Source: Phycomyces blakesleeanus NRRL 1555(-) (taxonomy: Eukaryota > Mucoromycota > Mucoromycetes > Mucorales > Phycomycetaceae). From it: DNA of 64,000 nt. The stretch covers positions 1,652,181-1,716,180 of the forward strand of contig NW_017265136.1 of NCBI RefSeq assembly GCF_001638985.1. The letters are read 5' to 3'. The notes under the pieces are model-generated. The model was given only the letters and a program-made list of their open reading frames with translations, was not told the origin of the DNA and searched no databases. Positions 36,581 to 49,109 of this stretch are shown one piece after another. Both the position numbers and the translations under genes were made by a program. Numbering within the stretch: the first letter of the stretch is position 1; the number at the start of each line of letters is the position of its first letter.

Positions 36581-38818
36581 TTAAAGCATTGCCTGGCGGA
36601 CATTGTCGGTCTTAACTTGGAACCACTTTTTGAGTGCATAGAGAGACGAATGTCGGGTTTTTCCATTCACAGCACGCTCAAGGCTAACCTTACTATTGAG
36701 GCGGGCAATGAACTCGATAGCATTGAGGTAACTGATGGCCAGAGGAATTGATGTGTCACCACCTGTTGCATTGTTGTGTATAACGTTCTCCAAGGTGTGA
36801 GGTCCAACCGGAATAAAGTTCAGTCCTTTGCGCATCCGAGGCAGCGAGCTATCCCAGCTGACGTCTTCCTTTAAGAACTCGACGTGCGAGTCAATAACCT
36901 GGTTTGCAATCGAGGGCTTGTAGACCGAGTCAATGAAGGTCAGGATATGGTTCTCAAATTGTGTTCGGTAACTAGGAACGTTGAGAACAGCCTTCATCAG
37001 GGGTCGGATAGAAATTCCGCCAAATTTCTTATAATCTCCTTCGGCGACCTTCTTCATCGACACAGGCCCACTTCCCATCACGTAGTCGAGATCCCAGCTT
37101 ATCCATCTGAACCGATCTTGAGAAGGATCCTTGTAGAGGTAATAATTGTCGGTATTTTGGAGATAACCATCAGAGTAACCATTGAGGAATTCAAATGCCA
37201 TACTATAAAGATAATATAGATATAAAGTTAATTTTCAAAATAAAAATAAAAATTTAAGATTAAAAGCAGATCTATATATTTTCTGCCTTTCTTTTTTTTT
37301 TGCCGCATGTTCAATGTACATACTTGATTAAAAATCCGTTCACATCAAGCTTGTTTTCCCAGATTTCCAATGTCGTACTGTCGGCCACAATTTGTCCTGA
37401 TTCCTGGATTTTCAATTGCTCATCAATGAACTTTGTAAAGCTAATGAGCTCACTCAGAGGCTCGGTCTCGGTTTTTGGGGCCTCCTCAATATCATAGCCA
37501 CTTTGACTGTAGTATTCGGTGTCGTCTCCATGGTAGCTCAAATCTGCCTTTGATTTTGTGCTCTGGCTACCTCCCTTTCCTTCATAAAGCATTCCATAGT
37601 CATAAGGCTTCTTTCCGCCATTGAACTCATTGGTAAGCCAAGTATCATCGTATTTTTCGGCAAATACAAACAACCCAATGGCCTGCTGATTGATAAAGAG
37701 TCTAATAAGCAGAGCAATCTTAGTTTAGTTAACATACTATAAAACATTATATGACATACCTAACATAGGAAGCCTTGCTGGCTGGAACACCAGTTGAGTG
37801 AAGCATGTCAAGAGCTAGCTTTTCTCGCATGTAGCTGGGATCTGTTGCGGGCGATCTAAATTTCAGCTTGCGATAGCCTTCAAAGTCTTGACCTTTTGGT
37901 AGATTGAGATTATAAGCAAACTTTGTCAAATAGCGTGATGATCGGCCACCTATTTTCAGTTTTGCATCGTGTACTTTATCAATTTTGTTTGCACTGTATT
38001 ACAAAGGTGAAAAACATTTAATACAGAATCCAATATTTAGATATATATATATATATATATATATAGTATAAAAAATAAAAGAACGTGGTATTGGAGTTGA
38101 ATAAAACTGTTGTACTAAGAAAAAACCAAAAGAGATTATTGCTTGCCTGATGTACGTCATGTTGACGCGGATGTCAATATCTTGAAGATAATATCCATGA
38201 AGACGGTCAATGTCTGCCTGGTTTGCGACAATGTGACATGTGGGGATTTCGTTTTCTGCATGATACTGGGAGTCCAAACGGTCATAGGTTTTTGGGTATC
38301 CAGGGAGTGCAGAAAAGGTTTTGAGTGACTTTTTTGTCCAGGAACGGCCATAGAATTCATTCAGGGTATTTGAACTGGTAAGAGGATCACGTTCAAAGGG
38401 TTCTTGGTCAACAGTCTTGTTGGTCCCCTTGCTTAATTTAACATAACGATATGCGTATCCAGAAGGGGCCTCTCCTTGGTGGAGAATTGTGCTAGAGTCA
38501 GTTGGATTGAGAGCGTAAATTTGACCATTGACCAAGACTCCAATAGAGGTATCAGAAGAATGTTTCTCGTCAGTGGTCAAGCCAATCACACTGTAGGTCG
38601 CAAAATCATCTTTGGCAGACACTGATAGTAGTAGGCTTGTAGCAAGGGCTATTAGACATAAATGTTATATATATATATATATGCAGTTGATGTGAGTGAG
38701 TGAGTGAGTATGGGTGAGAGAGAGAGAGAGTATGAATATAAAAGATATTATTGAATATAGTTTATAGTAATAAAGGAATTCGAGAAAACTTACATAGTAG
38801 GGCAAGACGAGGAAGCAT
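36581..38818 (-). CDS. CotH-family secreted kinase-like protein, paralogue 1
   Basis: Member of the CotH family: spore-coat protein H-type atypical kinases of bacteria, expanded in Mucorales, where some act as surface adhesins. Five exons, 38818-38794, 38648-38147, 37993-37760, 37701-37324 and 37202-36581, join to 586 residues. Residues 1-20 are a signal peptide split by intron 1. Family blocks follow in order: FYGRSWTKKS, EIPTCHIVANQ, GGRSSRYLTKFAYNLNL, REKLALDMLHSTGVPASKAS, QAIGLFVFAEKYDDTWL and NGYSDGYLQNTDNYYLY. The metal-binding DLD motif is at 417-419 (WDLDYVMGS). There is no hydrophobic C-terminal tail for a GPI anchor, so it is probably freely secreted. Intron 2 starts with GC (GCAAGC, just after 38147), whereas the paralogues use GT at the same position. 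It is the most divergent of the three copies here. Confidence 0.9.
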
Positions 38819-39356
38819 TAGAAATTACAAAGAAGTTGGTCAAGATAACATTCATTGCTGTCTCTCATTCTCAGTCATTTTTATAGTCTTCTTTTCTGAC
38901 AACTAAATCAGAAAACTCCTATCTTTTTCCTTTCCTTTCCTTTCCTTTCTTTGTTTCTTTCTTTCTTTCTCAACCGCGCCACCGCACATTTTGTCTTGAG
39001 AAAAAAAAGGCAATTCCTTTTGGTCATACTTTGTTTCAGACGATCTTGAGATAATTTGAAGGACCTTTTCTATTCTGGGTCATACTTTTATTTTTATTAT
39101 TAAAATAAATACTATTATTAATGGTTGTCCGACTGAATTACACGCTCGTACATACATATATGATATTTAAATATAATATATATTCTCTTAATAGTATTAA
39201 TAGTATTTATTATTATTAAATGTAGTAAATGTATTATCATTATTATTGGGGTATTTCTTTATCGATAAAGAGATAGGCCCTCTCACCTCCTTACTTGAAT
39301 TATTATTATAGCTATAATTCAATTCTGCTTGTAAGAAGAAGTAGATCTTGAAGTAC
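38819..39356. other. Intergenic between CotH paralogue 1 and ARL5
   Basis: About 540 bases between two minus-strand genes, so it should contain the CotH promoter and the ARL5 3' flank. A CCTTT/TTTCT pyrimidine tract lies near 38925-38970, and the rest is AT-rich. No coding sequence is supported. Confidence 0.6.
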
Positions 39357-39919
39357 TTAATTCGCAATCTGTAGAACAACCCAATCCAGGCCTTCGAATA
39401 ACCTATTTCAATTGGGGTTTATTTTACTCATCTATCTTCTTCTTCACGCATTTATTTTTCTCAATTTTTAATTTTAATTTCAATTTCAATTTTTTTTTTT
39501 TAAAAAAAAAGGCAAGAAGCAGAAAAAATAAAGCCAATCAACTTACCCATCACCAGAAAGTGCGGAACATGCCTACGATAAGATTTACAAGATTAGACTA
39601 AAATAAATAAAATTATAATATTACACTAGTCTAGCCTACTCTAGTCAAATCCCAATCTATTATCCTTCGACACTTCCATATTTGACAGAGCAAGAAAGAT
39701 ATACATATACATATAGATATATGTGTGTTTGTACGTATTGGTTACCTGGATATGCCATTGTCGGTCTTTAAGATGGGTCAACCCCAGGGCCTCTGATATT
39801 TGGGAAGCACTCAGGGCACCTTTTACATCCTGTTTGTTGGCAAAAACCAATAGACTTGCGTTTTGTAGTTGCTATTGTAATTCAATTCAATTCAATTCAA
39901 TTCAATTCAATAGAAAATC

Positions 39920-39961
<42 letters not shown>

Positions 39962-40722
39962 CAACAAGAAGTATAAACTTCCATTATTACTCTCTCTTTC
40001 TCTCTCTTTCACTTGCTTGTATATTCATATATGAATATAGATATTTACCTCACTTTCCATCATTTGATGTAATTCATGCTTAGCAACCGGGAGTCGGTTA
40101 GCATCTGTACTATCGATTACCATAATAACAGCCTACAAGGTTGAAACCTTAATATTTTAAAAGACAAAAACGAGCATGATGGAACACAAGATAATAACAG
40201 CTCTAATGCTAAAATAATACTACAAAACGGTCCTTACTTTTGTATTTATATAATATGTTTTCCAGGAAGCTCGGAGCGATTCTTGACCTCCAATATCCTA
40301 TAACTAAATCCTTTTAATACTCTTGAGTTTCTTTCTTCCATATATATACATATATACTTGGGGAGATAAAGTGAGGGATTTATTAAAAAAAAAGAAAAGA
40401 AAAGGGGATAAATATATAGATATACTTGCCCACATTAAAAACTTTATGTTTTTATATTCTACTTCTTCGACATTGCTTCCAATCGTAGGGGTTGTTGTAA
40501 CAACCTGATTCATTAATCTATAGATGAGTTAGCATAAAATAATAGCAATACTATATATATATATATATATATTTAAAGGAGAGGTAAATGACGTGAATGA
40601 TGAATGACCTACAATTTGTAAAGAATTGTTGTCTTTCCGGCATTGTCCAGACCGACAATGATAATCTTGACTTCAGTTTTTGAAAAAAGTCGATTCCACA
40701 ATCCACTAAAAACGATGCCCAT
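39357..40722 (-). CDS. ARL5-type ARF-like small GTPase
   Basis: ADP-ribosylation-factor-like GTPase of the ARL5 group, which acts at the trans-Golgi in membrane traffic in other eukaryotes. Seven exons, 40722-40613, 40517-40430, 40297-40238, 40132-40049, 39871-39746, 39572-39547 and 39402-39357, join to 179 residues, the usual length for ARL5. Gly2 is placed for N-myristoylation. The P-loop GLDNAGKT is at 24-31, switch I contains PTIGSNVEE (an ARL5 signature), switch II has WDIGGQE, base recognition is NKQD and SAL lies near the C-terminus. Intron 2 starts with GC (GCAAGT after 40430), which alone restores FLMWDIGGQ. Intron 4 contains a tandem ATTCA array next to the acceptor. All key GTP-binding residues are intact. 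Confidence 0.95.
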
Positions 40723-41089
40723 TATTAAAATTATAGGATATAGAATAAAAGACCAAAAGAGCAAGAGAGTGAGAGAAAAGGAACCAAAAAAAAAAAGAAA
40801 GAAACAAAGAGAGAGAGAGAGACTTTAAGCGGGATTCAAAATTAGATTAGGAAAAAAGCTCACGGTCTTGATGGGATTTATTATTATTATTATATTTTAC
40901 AGCAATACTTTTGGTCTTCCTTCGTCTTCTTAATTATTCCTTTTTTAATAGTAGTATTAATAGTGATAAAAGCAGTAACAGCAAAGGCAAGGGTAACAAG
41001 AATACCAATTATACAAAAAAATCAAGCTACAGATAATATATATATATATATATATACATATTTGATGTACTTCTGCGTGTGTGTGTGTT

Positions 41090-43932
41090 TTACTCAGAAT
41101 CATGGTCTTCATTAAGCTGGTATTCCTCTCTCCAAGATTCTGAAATTTCTCTGGCGCTTACTCTGTGCGCCGGGTCAACTACCAACAAGCGTACTAAGAG
41201 GGGTACAAAAGCGTCTGCTAGTCTTTTGCCATCGGTATGAGATGATGACGATATATGCAAAAATGCCTTTGTCAGCCATGCATTGATCTGCTCTTCGTCC
41301 TGTTGCAAGATCTTGTTGGCCTCGGTACTGTCTTTGAAGAGCGGACGTCTGGCTGCTAGCTGGTAGATAATACAGCCCACGGACCAGAGATCGACAGCCG
41401 GATTGGCCTGTAATCTACTGACTTTGTAGTGTCCATTTTCTCGCAAGATCGCATTCTTGAACAGTTCGGGTGCACTCATCGAGTTAAGCACAACGCCAGT
41501 CGAATTGTATGTCCCGGCCTCGAGACTCTGATCAAAGCAGCAGACCCTCCAGTCAGTAATCGAATCAGCTGCCTGATAAACAAAGCTTTCCAGACTCAAA
41601 CCAAGATGGACGTAGCGGTGCGTGTGCATGTCAGCCAAGGCACTCAGGATAGACAGAGTTGACCAGGTCTTGAAATCAAAGTCTGAAACGAAATCTTCAT
41701 AGAAACTGTCTCGGTTGGGATCATGGGTGAGCATTCGAAGAAGAGTCTGGCTTGCTGTACAAAGGGAGGACACCCAATAGTATCTGTAACCGTAATTCGC
41801 TGTAGGAGTCTGAATGTCAAAGGCTATGATATGTTTGACAGCATGTGGGGAACTAGCCAAGGCTTTGGCCACACGAATAGACTGCACAAACGCACTATAA
41901 TTGGCAGTCGTAAAGTAATGGATTGTGTAGAGCTTCGGGTGCTCTCTCGTACCGTTCTTGCTGTCCATACAGGTTCGAGTTGCATAGTTTGGAATTCGGT
42001 TTTCGTTGATGCTGCCGTCAAAAGTATCATTCGAGAGAACATAGGGGTCCAGAATCGAAGCACCATTAAGGGCGTCTGGCTCATAGCGCTCGAGCATACC
42101 ATAAGGTATATCCATTCGGATGTAGAGGCTTCGGTCTTCGTTGTATTTTGTCTTGTTGTGGAACAACGTGGTGGGTAGTTCCTCCATGACAGGACTGCGA
42201 GTGGAAACTGTAGAGTGCTTTCTTCTTCTGTTCTTTCGGCGGCACCACATAAACAGAAAAATCAGGAGCGCCAAGGCTAGTACACCACCAACCACACCAC
42301 CGGCAATCGGACCTGCCTTGGATGACGGGCCTGTGGGTCCGTTAGAACCTGCGGATCCCGGTGGACTGTATGGATACTCCAGACTTCCTATCGCCTCGGA
42401 CAAGACACTGAACTGGCCCTCTCCATTGTAGCCACCGATCAGCAAAGTGCCACTGTTGTCATCAACTCCAGGAATAGAGCGCTTTTCGGATACAGAAGCA
42501 GTAGTAAAGCTGCTACTATTGCTATTATTGACACTACTACTACTACTACTACTACTATTATTATTATTGTTATTATTGTTATTATTACTGCCGTTACTGT
42601 TGCTATTATTACTATTAGTGTTATTATTACTGCTGTTGTTGTTGCTATTATCATTATTGTTATTATTAATAGCAGGTTGAACAAAGATTGAGATACTGTT
42701 CCAATCGTTTAATGAAGACGGTAAGCCGACTCGATTAGGAACCAGATTACTCGGATCAGAGCTAGCGCTCGCCTGTGGTGCAGGTGTAACGTCTCTCTTT
42801 GCTCTTCTTTTAATCTTTCGTTTTTCCTGCGAAGCCAGAGATGTTAATAGTGATATTATTGTTGGCTCAGGACGATCGGTGTATTCTTCCGTCTCATTGT
42901 TGACACTATTGCTGGGTTTTTTAGAAGTTGGAGTTGGAGTCCGGGTTTTCCTGTCAGAGAGACTAGAAATAGTTGTTACATTTGGTAATTGGGTTGGGAC
43001 ACCAACGGGACTGCCAAAGATAGTAGGTTGGGCATCTGGATTAGCAGATACCAGTTGAGTGGCTTGTCCAACGGGAACATTAACATAAAAGAGTTCAATG
43101 CTGTTTTTAGACAATATGAGAAGGTTTCGAGAATCTTTGGTTATTTCGTAGGCTTGAACAGGATTCGATAGATCGGTTGCAAGTTTATGGTAGCTAACAG
43201 CAATAGACGAGGTGGTGTTGCTGCGTGCATTGCTAGTGTTGAATTCGATTATAGTCGAGGCAGTGTATCCAAACTGCAATATGTTGTATCCAGCAGTTCC
43301 ACCTTGATTGGAAATCCGGGCAAGTCTTGTGGTGTCGATTGAACTGCCGATACTTTGATAAGGAAATCGAGAGACAAGTCCATTGAGGTTTCGACAGGTC
43401 GAATAGATGGATCCATTGATGTCCAGGAGCGCAACGCATTGTGATGCATCTTGGAAATCAAAAGGAACTACAGATACAATCTTGTCTTTGATTGTATTCC
43501 CAAGACGGATTTGCCAAGAGTATCCAAGAGACAGACCATCTGCAGCCACATTAAAAACATTTACGACCTGAGAAACTGTAATTTGTATTAATATAATTAT
43601 ATATATATGTGTGTGTGTGTTTGTGTGAAAGGGATATGGACACAAAGAGGCATTTTTCTTTTCTTTTCTTTTCTTTTCTTTATACCTTTGTCTGCGTTTT
43701 TTCCTAGTACATAGAATTCAGATCTTGAGGGATCAAAAGCACAAACAGGTTCATAAATCTCGTCATTAGCGGTAGTCAGCAAATTGACCGTGTTTGTGGA
43801 TTGTGCTGGATTGGAAGTGTCTGCAATGTCATAGGATTGTACGGTAGTTGTTGGATTAGTAGTATCGTCCTTTTTATTATAATTGACTGAAAACAGTCGA
43901 TTGTTGATTTGACCAAGACATGCGGATTGCAT
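41090..43932 (-). CDS. Transmembrane protein with cytosolic pseudokinase domain
   Basis: Single-pass receptor-like protein. Two exons, 43932-43686 and 43575-41090, give at least 910 residues. The shown start (MQSACLGQINNRLF) has no signal peptide, so an upstream exon is probably missing. Residues 1 to about 300 look like a repeated beta-structure ectodomain of the kind found before membrane spans in fungal Kelch-like surface proteins. A disordered part with long Asn and Ser runs follows (coded by about 42500-42680). The membrane segment is near 503-525 (GVVGGVLALALLIFLFMW) with a basic stop-transfer patch RRKNRRRK. Residues of about 560-905 have protein-kinase order, with SAPELF in the APE position and DLWSVGCIIYQLAARRPLF. 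The usual HRD loop reads HLGLSLES, the DFG position reads CFD and the beta-3 lysine region reads YTIHYF, so catalysis is unlikely. Confidence 0.8.
42506..42680. repeat. Coding trinucleotide tract (poly-Asn / poly-Ser)
   Basis: ATT, ACT and GTT triplets on the plus strand encode, on the minus strand, an Asn-rich segment with several runs of five to ten Asn and one run of about eight Ser in the pseudokinase ectodomain. Triplet slippage would change linker length without breaking the frame. The opposite strand shows a long leucine-rich open frame that is only its shadow. Confidence 0.85.
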
Positions 43933-45997
43933 GATAATAATAATAATAATAATAATAATAAAGATATAAATATAAATATATATATAAAAGAAGAAGAAGA
44001 AGAAGAAGAAGAAGAAAAATATTAAGAAGAATAAGAGGTATCTTTATGCAGAACAGAAAGAAAGACAAATATTTACTATACAGATAGTGTTACCCATGCG
44101 CAGTAAAGAAAAGGCTGGTTATTGGAGTTAAAGTTCAAATAAAAAATCAAGAAGGCTCGGCAAAAATACAAAGCAAAAATAGGACAACGGCTTGTATGAT
44201 ATTGTATCAGGTACGATATAATATAATAATGTGTGATGGGCTGGTAGGACAGTCGTCGAGCTAAAAATTTTAGTTTGATGTTGCTTTAGAGATCAAAGAG
44301 TATTTATATATAGCTTTGATTCGATTCGATTCGATTCAATTTGATTTGATTTGATTTGATTTGCTCTGGTTTGTCTTAATTTGTTTCTACAGGACATTTC
44401 TTTAATGCAAATTATTTTACTGTAACTATGAGAACAAATGAAAATAGCCATATACTACAATAGCTCTTATAATGATATATCACAAGAGAATGGAGGAACT
44501 TACTCAAATAAATATTTTTCTGGTGGCACTCTGGTTCGGCTCACCTAAAATAATAGTAATAAATAGAAAAAAGAATAGATCGTAACGAAATCACAAGATG
44601 ATACTTACACAAACCAAATCAGCCACATGGAATATAAAAAGAGAAATACTATTGATATTCTGATAATAATTTTGAGTATATTCTATAGTGTAGCTTGTGT
44701 ATATAGAGAGTGTGCGAATAAACCATTTGATCTAAAGCGTCTCACCTTGTTAGTTGTCATATTGAGATACCATCCAAAAGTCCCTGTTTCTTTATATGGA
44801 TATTTTATAGGTGAAGTTTACTATACGTTTGATTAGTATTAGTATTATTCTTTTACCAAAGGTTTATTTTTTGGTGAGAATTTTTCTCTTTCTCTCTCTT
44901 CAAATAGACAATAGATTGGTCGTACAGTAGGGTGTACAAGAAGCAAAGAAGAGAGTCTATTTTCTTTGTAAGAATAAAATATACAAGTATATATGTATGT
45001 ATATATATTCTAGTGTTTATAAAACAAATCCTCTTTCTCTGTTGTTGTTATTGTTGTTGTTTTAATAAGCAGGCTTAAGTTTGACAATTGATTAGCTACA
45101 CACCAGCATACACACAAATACATATATAGATGTTTGTCAAGACCTTTATACCTGTCTTTCTATAGTGTCTTTTTTTTTTAAAAAAAAAAATCAACGCTCT
45201 TACAAACGGCATATCCACTCACAGCCACTCTACGTCAATAGTCTACAGAATAATGTGTATATATACAATACTTTCAAAAATACTTAAGGTTTATACTATG
45301 ATAAAAATACATACAACATATAAAAAGAGCACTTTGTATCCAAAAATAGAGAACAATTTGTGATACCACATACCCTTTTGCACAAAGCCATATCTGTAAA
45401 AGAGATTTTAAACTATTTGTGTATATTTTTATATAGCTCTTTATATTTTGATCGCAATAGATAGGTATACAAACTAATTGAATTAATACAAGTATAGAAA
45501 AATATATAGTATTAATACTGTCTAGTCCTCAAAACAACATACCACCCTTGCATTGGACTCAATTCATTATGTTGATTGGAATTTCACCTGTAATTTTATT
45601 TTTATTTTTTTATTTTTGATACAAGAATATCAAATAATAACAATGGTAATGGTAATGGTAATGGTAATGATTATAATGGTTGGTCTATTCAGTAAGCAAT
45701 TTCATTTAAAGATGTATAAAATCAAGAAAATATTATTCAAAAAAGAAGCTTTGTTATCTTATTTTTCTAAATAAAATAAAGAACCTTGAAGTTGGCTTTT
45801 GTGTTCAATAATAATAAAATAGTACATTCGGACCAATCAATAAAACCAAACGTACATATTAACGTTTTTTATTATCATTATTAGTATCATTATTACCACA
45901 ATCAGTAAAGAAGAAGTATGATTAAATTATTGATTATTTTTATTATTAGGTAAAATCAATGGTCAATGGTAGATAAATAAGGGATGGGTCTTTATGA

Positions 45998-46028
<31 letters not shown>

Positions 46029-46231
46029 AGTGTGTATGTAAGTGTGTATGTAAGTGTGTATGTAAGTGTGTGTATATATATATACATGCATATATACATA
46101 TATACATAAAAAAATTACACAGGATTATATAAACCAGACCCTGCTGGCTACAATATTTTGTCAGTTAAAGAGCATGAAAGAAAGAAAAAGGTTTTGTAGT
46201 TAAATGCTATATAAGGAAGAAGAATAAGAGA
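43933..46231. other. Intergenic with a possible small spliced minus-strand gene
   Basis: The first part probably holds the missing 5' exon of the pseudokinase gene. A 41-base segment at 44544-44504 on the minus strand has a TTTTAG acceptor, a GTAAGT donor and an open phase reading VSRTRVPPEKYLFE. The preceding segment ending at 44609 before another GTAAGT reads HVADLVC in the matching phase. I could not complete a full gene, and a plus-strand frame at 44627-44836 overlaps it. TATGTAAGTGTG repeats lie near 46022-46075, and a T-run followed by an A-run is near 45171-45190. Confidence 0.4.
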
Positions 46232-47134
46232 TTAATGAGATGTACAGAAATGGGTTCGTTGGGTTGTATTGCATGTTGGACGGTAAATGACCATGTCTTG
46301 GTCGAGTGGAAGATCGAGAGCAATAGGTGACTCTGGAGAATGTTCAAGTTTCAAAGAATGCGTGTCGGCTAACCAACGCTGGACACTCGACGAATCTTTT
46401 CCGACATCACAGCCAGAGGCAGCCGCAGGTAGTAGTCCGATTTGCTCAAGTGATGGACAGAGGTCAAACAGATGGGTGATGTGAGGTGCTGACCAGGTTC
46501 GGTGGGTGGCAAGTGTCAGAGAGCGTAAGGATAGTGGGGGGCGACTGGACTTTTTAAGCTCTTCTATTAAGGTCTGGGCATGTATGTGGACCTGACAGCC
46601 TAACAAAAGCTCTGATAAATCTGGACAATTAGTCAGAATCCGGCCAAGCGTGTTAGCCCCTAAAGCCGTGTAATTGGATTGCTGGGTTGCACCAACAAAT
46701 TCTAGGCGCCGAAGCCCAGCAAGATGACCACCACTGGTACCACTAGTACCACTAGTACCACCAGTACTGTTAGTGGCAGGAAACCGGAAGGCGTGATCTG
46801 ATAGCGTGGCCCATCCACAGATAGTCAATTCCTGGAGGTGAGTGCATCTGGTAATAAGAAATCTAACAACCGTATCCCGGACTCCCCAAATCTTGATCGA
46901 CCGTGTGTGGGATGCATGAGGGCCGATTAAATCTTTGAGATCGTTTAAATTCCAAAGCGAAATTCCGGCGGTGCTGGAGGGAGGTGGACGAAGTTGAAGA
47001 TCTTTCCAATGCGAAGGATGATCAGCATATGTTCGCAGCTTGGTTGAGACAAATCTTAGGACAGAAAGATCTGTTATGTCCAGAAAGGACACAATCTGCC
47101 AAAGGACTTCAGAGGGTAAGGATAGCAGCACCAT
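46232..47134 (-). CDS. F-box protein, intronless
   Basis: Probable SCF ubiquitin-ligase adaptor of 300 residues in one exon. The F-box is at residues 5-47 (LPSEVLWQIVSFLDITDLSV, then LRFVSTKLRTYADHPSHWKDL). Leucine-rich segments follow (LQELTICGWATLSDHAF, LRRLEFVGA, LSELLLGCQVHI, LRSLTLATHRTW, LEQIGLLPAA), as in AMN1/FBXL-type proteins, so a short LRR arc is likely. A Gly-Thr-Ser repeat (coded near 46730-46770) interrupts it. It is among the least AT-rich genes in the window. Unlike most neighbours it has no intron, which might reflect origin by retroposition or simply its short length. The start ATG is followed at once by the F-box. Its target is unknown. Confidence 0.85.
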   Translation of the reverse strand: MVLLSLPSEVLWQIVSFLDITDLSVLRFVSTKLRTYADHPSHWKDLQLRPPPSSTAGISLWNLNDLKDLIGPHASHTRSIKIWGVRDTVVRFLITRCTHLQELTICGWATLSDHAFRFPATNSTGGTSGTSGTSGGHLAGLRRLEFVGATQQSNYTALGANTLGRILTNCPDLSELLLGCQVHIHAQTLIEELKKSSRPPLSLRSLTLATHRTWSAPHITHLFDLCPSLEQIGLLPAAASGCDVGKDSSSVQRWLADTHSLKLEHSPESPIALDLPLDQDMVIYRPTCNTTQRTHFCTSH

Positions 47135-48701
47135 TTAATATAGAACGACGGAGAATAACGACAAGAAGAGCAGAAAATGAAAATCAAAAAATCACAAAAG
47201 AAAATGAGCAGAAAGAGCCGTGTTGCTTTATAGTACCGACGCATGGGACAAAGTCGCGGTCCAAGCCGAACAGTCTCACCCCTTTCTTTCACACACAAAA
47301 AGAAAAAGACAAAATTGGGTCCTGTAAAAAAGGGCCCCTTCTTCCTTTCTCCTCTCCCCCCACCCCTCAACCCCTACCTTCTCCCCCTTCCTTCTATCTC
47401 TTTCGCGCACACACATTTGTTTCCTTATTATTTCTCATTTGACAGTCCATGCACTACAAGTGAAAAGAATGGCCTGATACCTTCTTAATTTTATTCTTAA
47501 GAAAATACTAATTTTTTCTTTTTTTTTTCTTCCAAAAGCGACTCTCAAAACAAAGAACAGTTAGGGTTATTTATTGAGCCTTGAGCTTCTTATTCTAAAA
47601 TACAGGAAACACAAGAAATACACACACACACACACACGGTCAAAAGAGATAAATAGATAGATAGAGATATATAATTACTAGACTTTTTCTTTACTCATGC
47701 AAAGACCTTTTCAATCGCAGAGGTATTTAAGAAGCAGCAAAATGATGTTACCGACCATGCTAAATGCCAAATGTTTTATTGTTCGTCCGAATATCTTTGG
47801 TTAAAAAGAAATGAAATGAAATGAAATGAAATAAATAGCAGAAAAGATAAATAAATAATGCAGCTGAGTTGTCGTTGTTTTTTTATGAAATAAAATAAAT
47901 AAAGAAAAAAAAAGAAAAGGTTTTCGTTTCAAAAGTCATGACTGCTTGAATAAATATTTGATATTTAAAAGCAAGATTTAAAAAATAAATCGTATATACA
48001 GTAGAGCTACAGCCAGATGTCGGGATATTACATAATTAAACTGCCGCTTTTTTAAATATTTCAATGGGTGTGTTTCTCTATAGTGACTTGATAAGACGCT
48101 AATTTAATTATTTATCTTACGCCCTTTCACTATAGGTTTTACTGTATGAACATTTTTCATATTTAAATCTGCGCCAAAATATCCAAGTATCTAAACTTTG
48201 GCATAAAAAATTGAAACATAGAATGTCCAAAAAAAAAAAAGCAAAAGTTTTCTTTCTTTTTTTTTTGTTTTGTTTTCATTTGGCTTTATTTATTTATTCA
48301 TTTATTTATTTATTTATTTATGGGGTTACGGATAAAAGTGTATTTTCTAATGACTTAAATTGGACGGTGTCATTTATTATTATTAATATCATTTTTACTA
48401 TCGAAAAAGGAAAATAAGAAAAACAGAGAGAAAACATATACACAAAATCCTATTTTGCCCACAAGTAAATGAACACACACACACATATATATGCAAAGAA
48501 GGGATAAGAATACTACCAATACTGGTTTCTACGACCAGAAATCTTAAAGAAGAAGGGGCAGGAAAGGGGAGAGGAAGGGGTGGGAAGAGAAGAGAAGATT
48601 CCAAAAGGTCCAAGGATGAATGTTGACATTGAGTAGATGGGGAACATAAGACACCTCGTGATAGCTATAATTCCAAATAGTATCCTCAGTCTATCTATTT
48701 G

Positions 48702-48736
<35 letters not shown>

Positions 48737-49109
48737 ATATGTATTTATTTGTTCTTTGATTTACCCCGCAGACAAATACATATGCAAGCTTGTAAACACA
48801 TGTACATACACATACACATATATACATACATACATACACGGGTACGTGCACTGTACTTGTCGAGCTATTATTATTCGTATCCCTATTGTGGATTTGTTTT
48901 TATGTTTTGAAGTATAGAAAACTGAAAACCTTCCACCCCACACAAACACACACACACACACATACATACACAGAAACCAATCCGTGATCTTACACGTGAC
49001 TGCGAAGCCTACTTTTATCCCATCTATCTGTTTCTTGCTGACTGAGCAAAACTGACTCACTGACTCACTGACACTACATTTACTCACTTACATCACAAAA
49101 ATCATCATC
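47135..49109. other. Divergent intergenic region
   Basis: About 2 kb between the minus-strand F-box gene and the plus-strand riboflavin synthase gene, so it holds both promoters. A C-rich pyrimidine tract lies at about 47336-47400, AAATG repeats near 47805-47832, TTTA repeats near 48285-48320 and (CT)n near 48704-48734. Near 49032-49080, just before the riboflavin synthase ATG, are short TGACTCAC-type repeats. No coding sequence is supported. Confidence 0.6.

Noticed and set aside
42447..42680. Plus-strand frame of almost pure leucine
   Set aside because: It is the antisense shadow of Asn/Ser codon runs in the pseudokinase gene.
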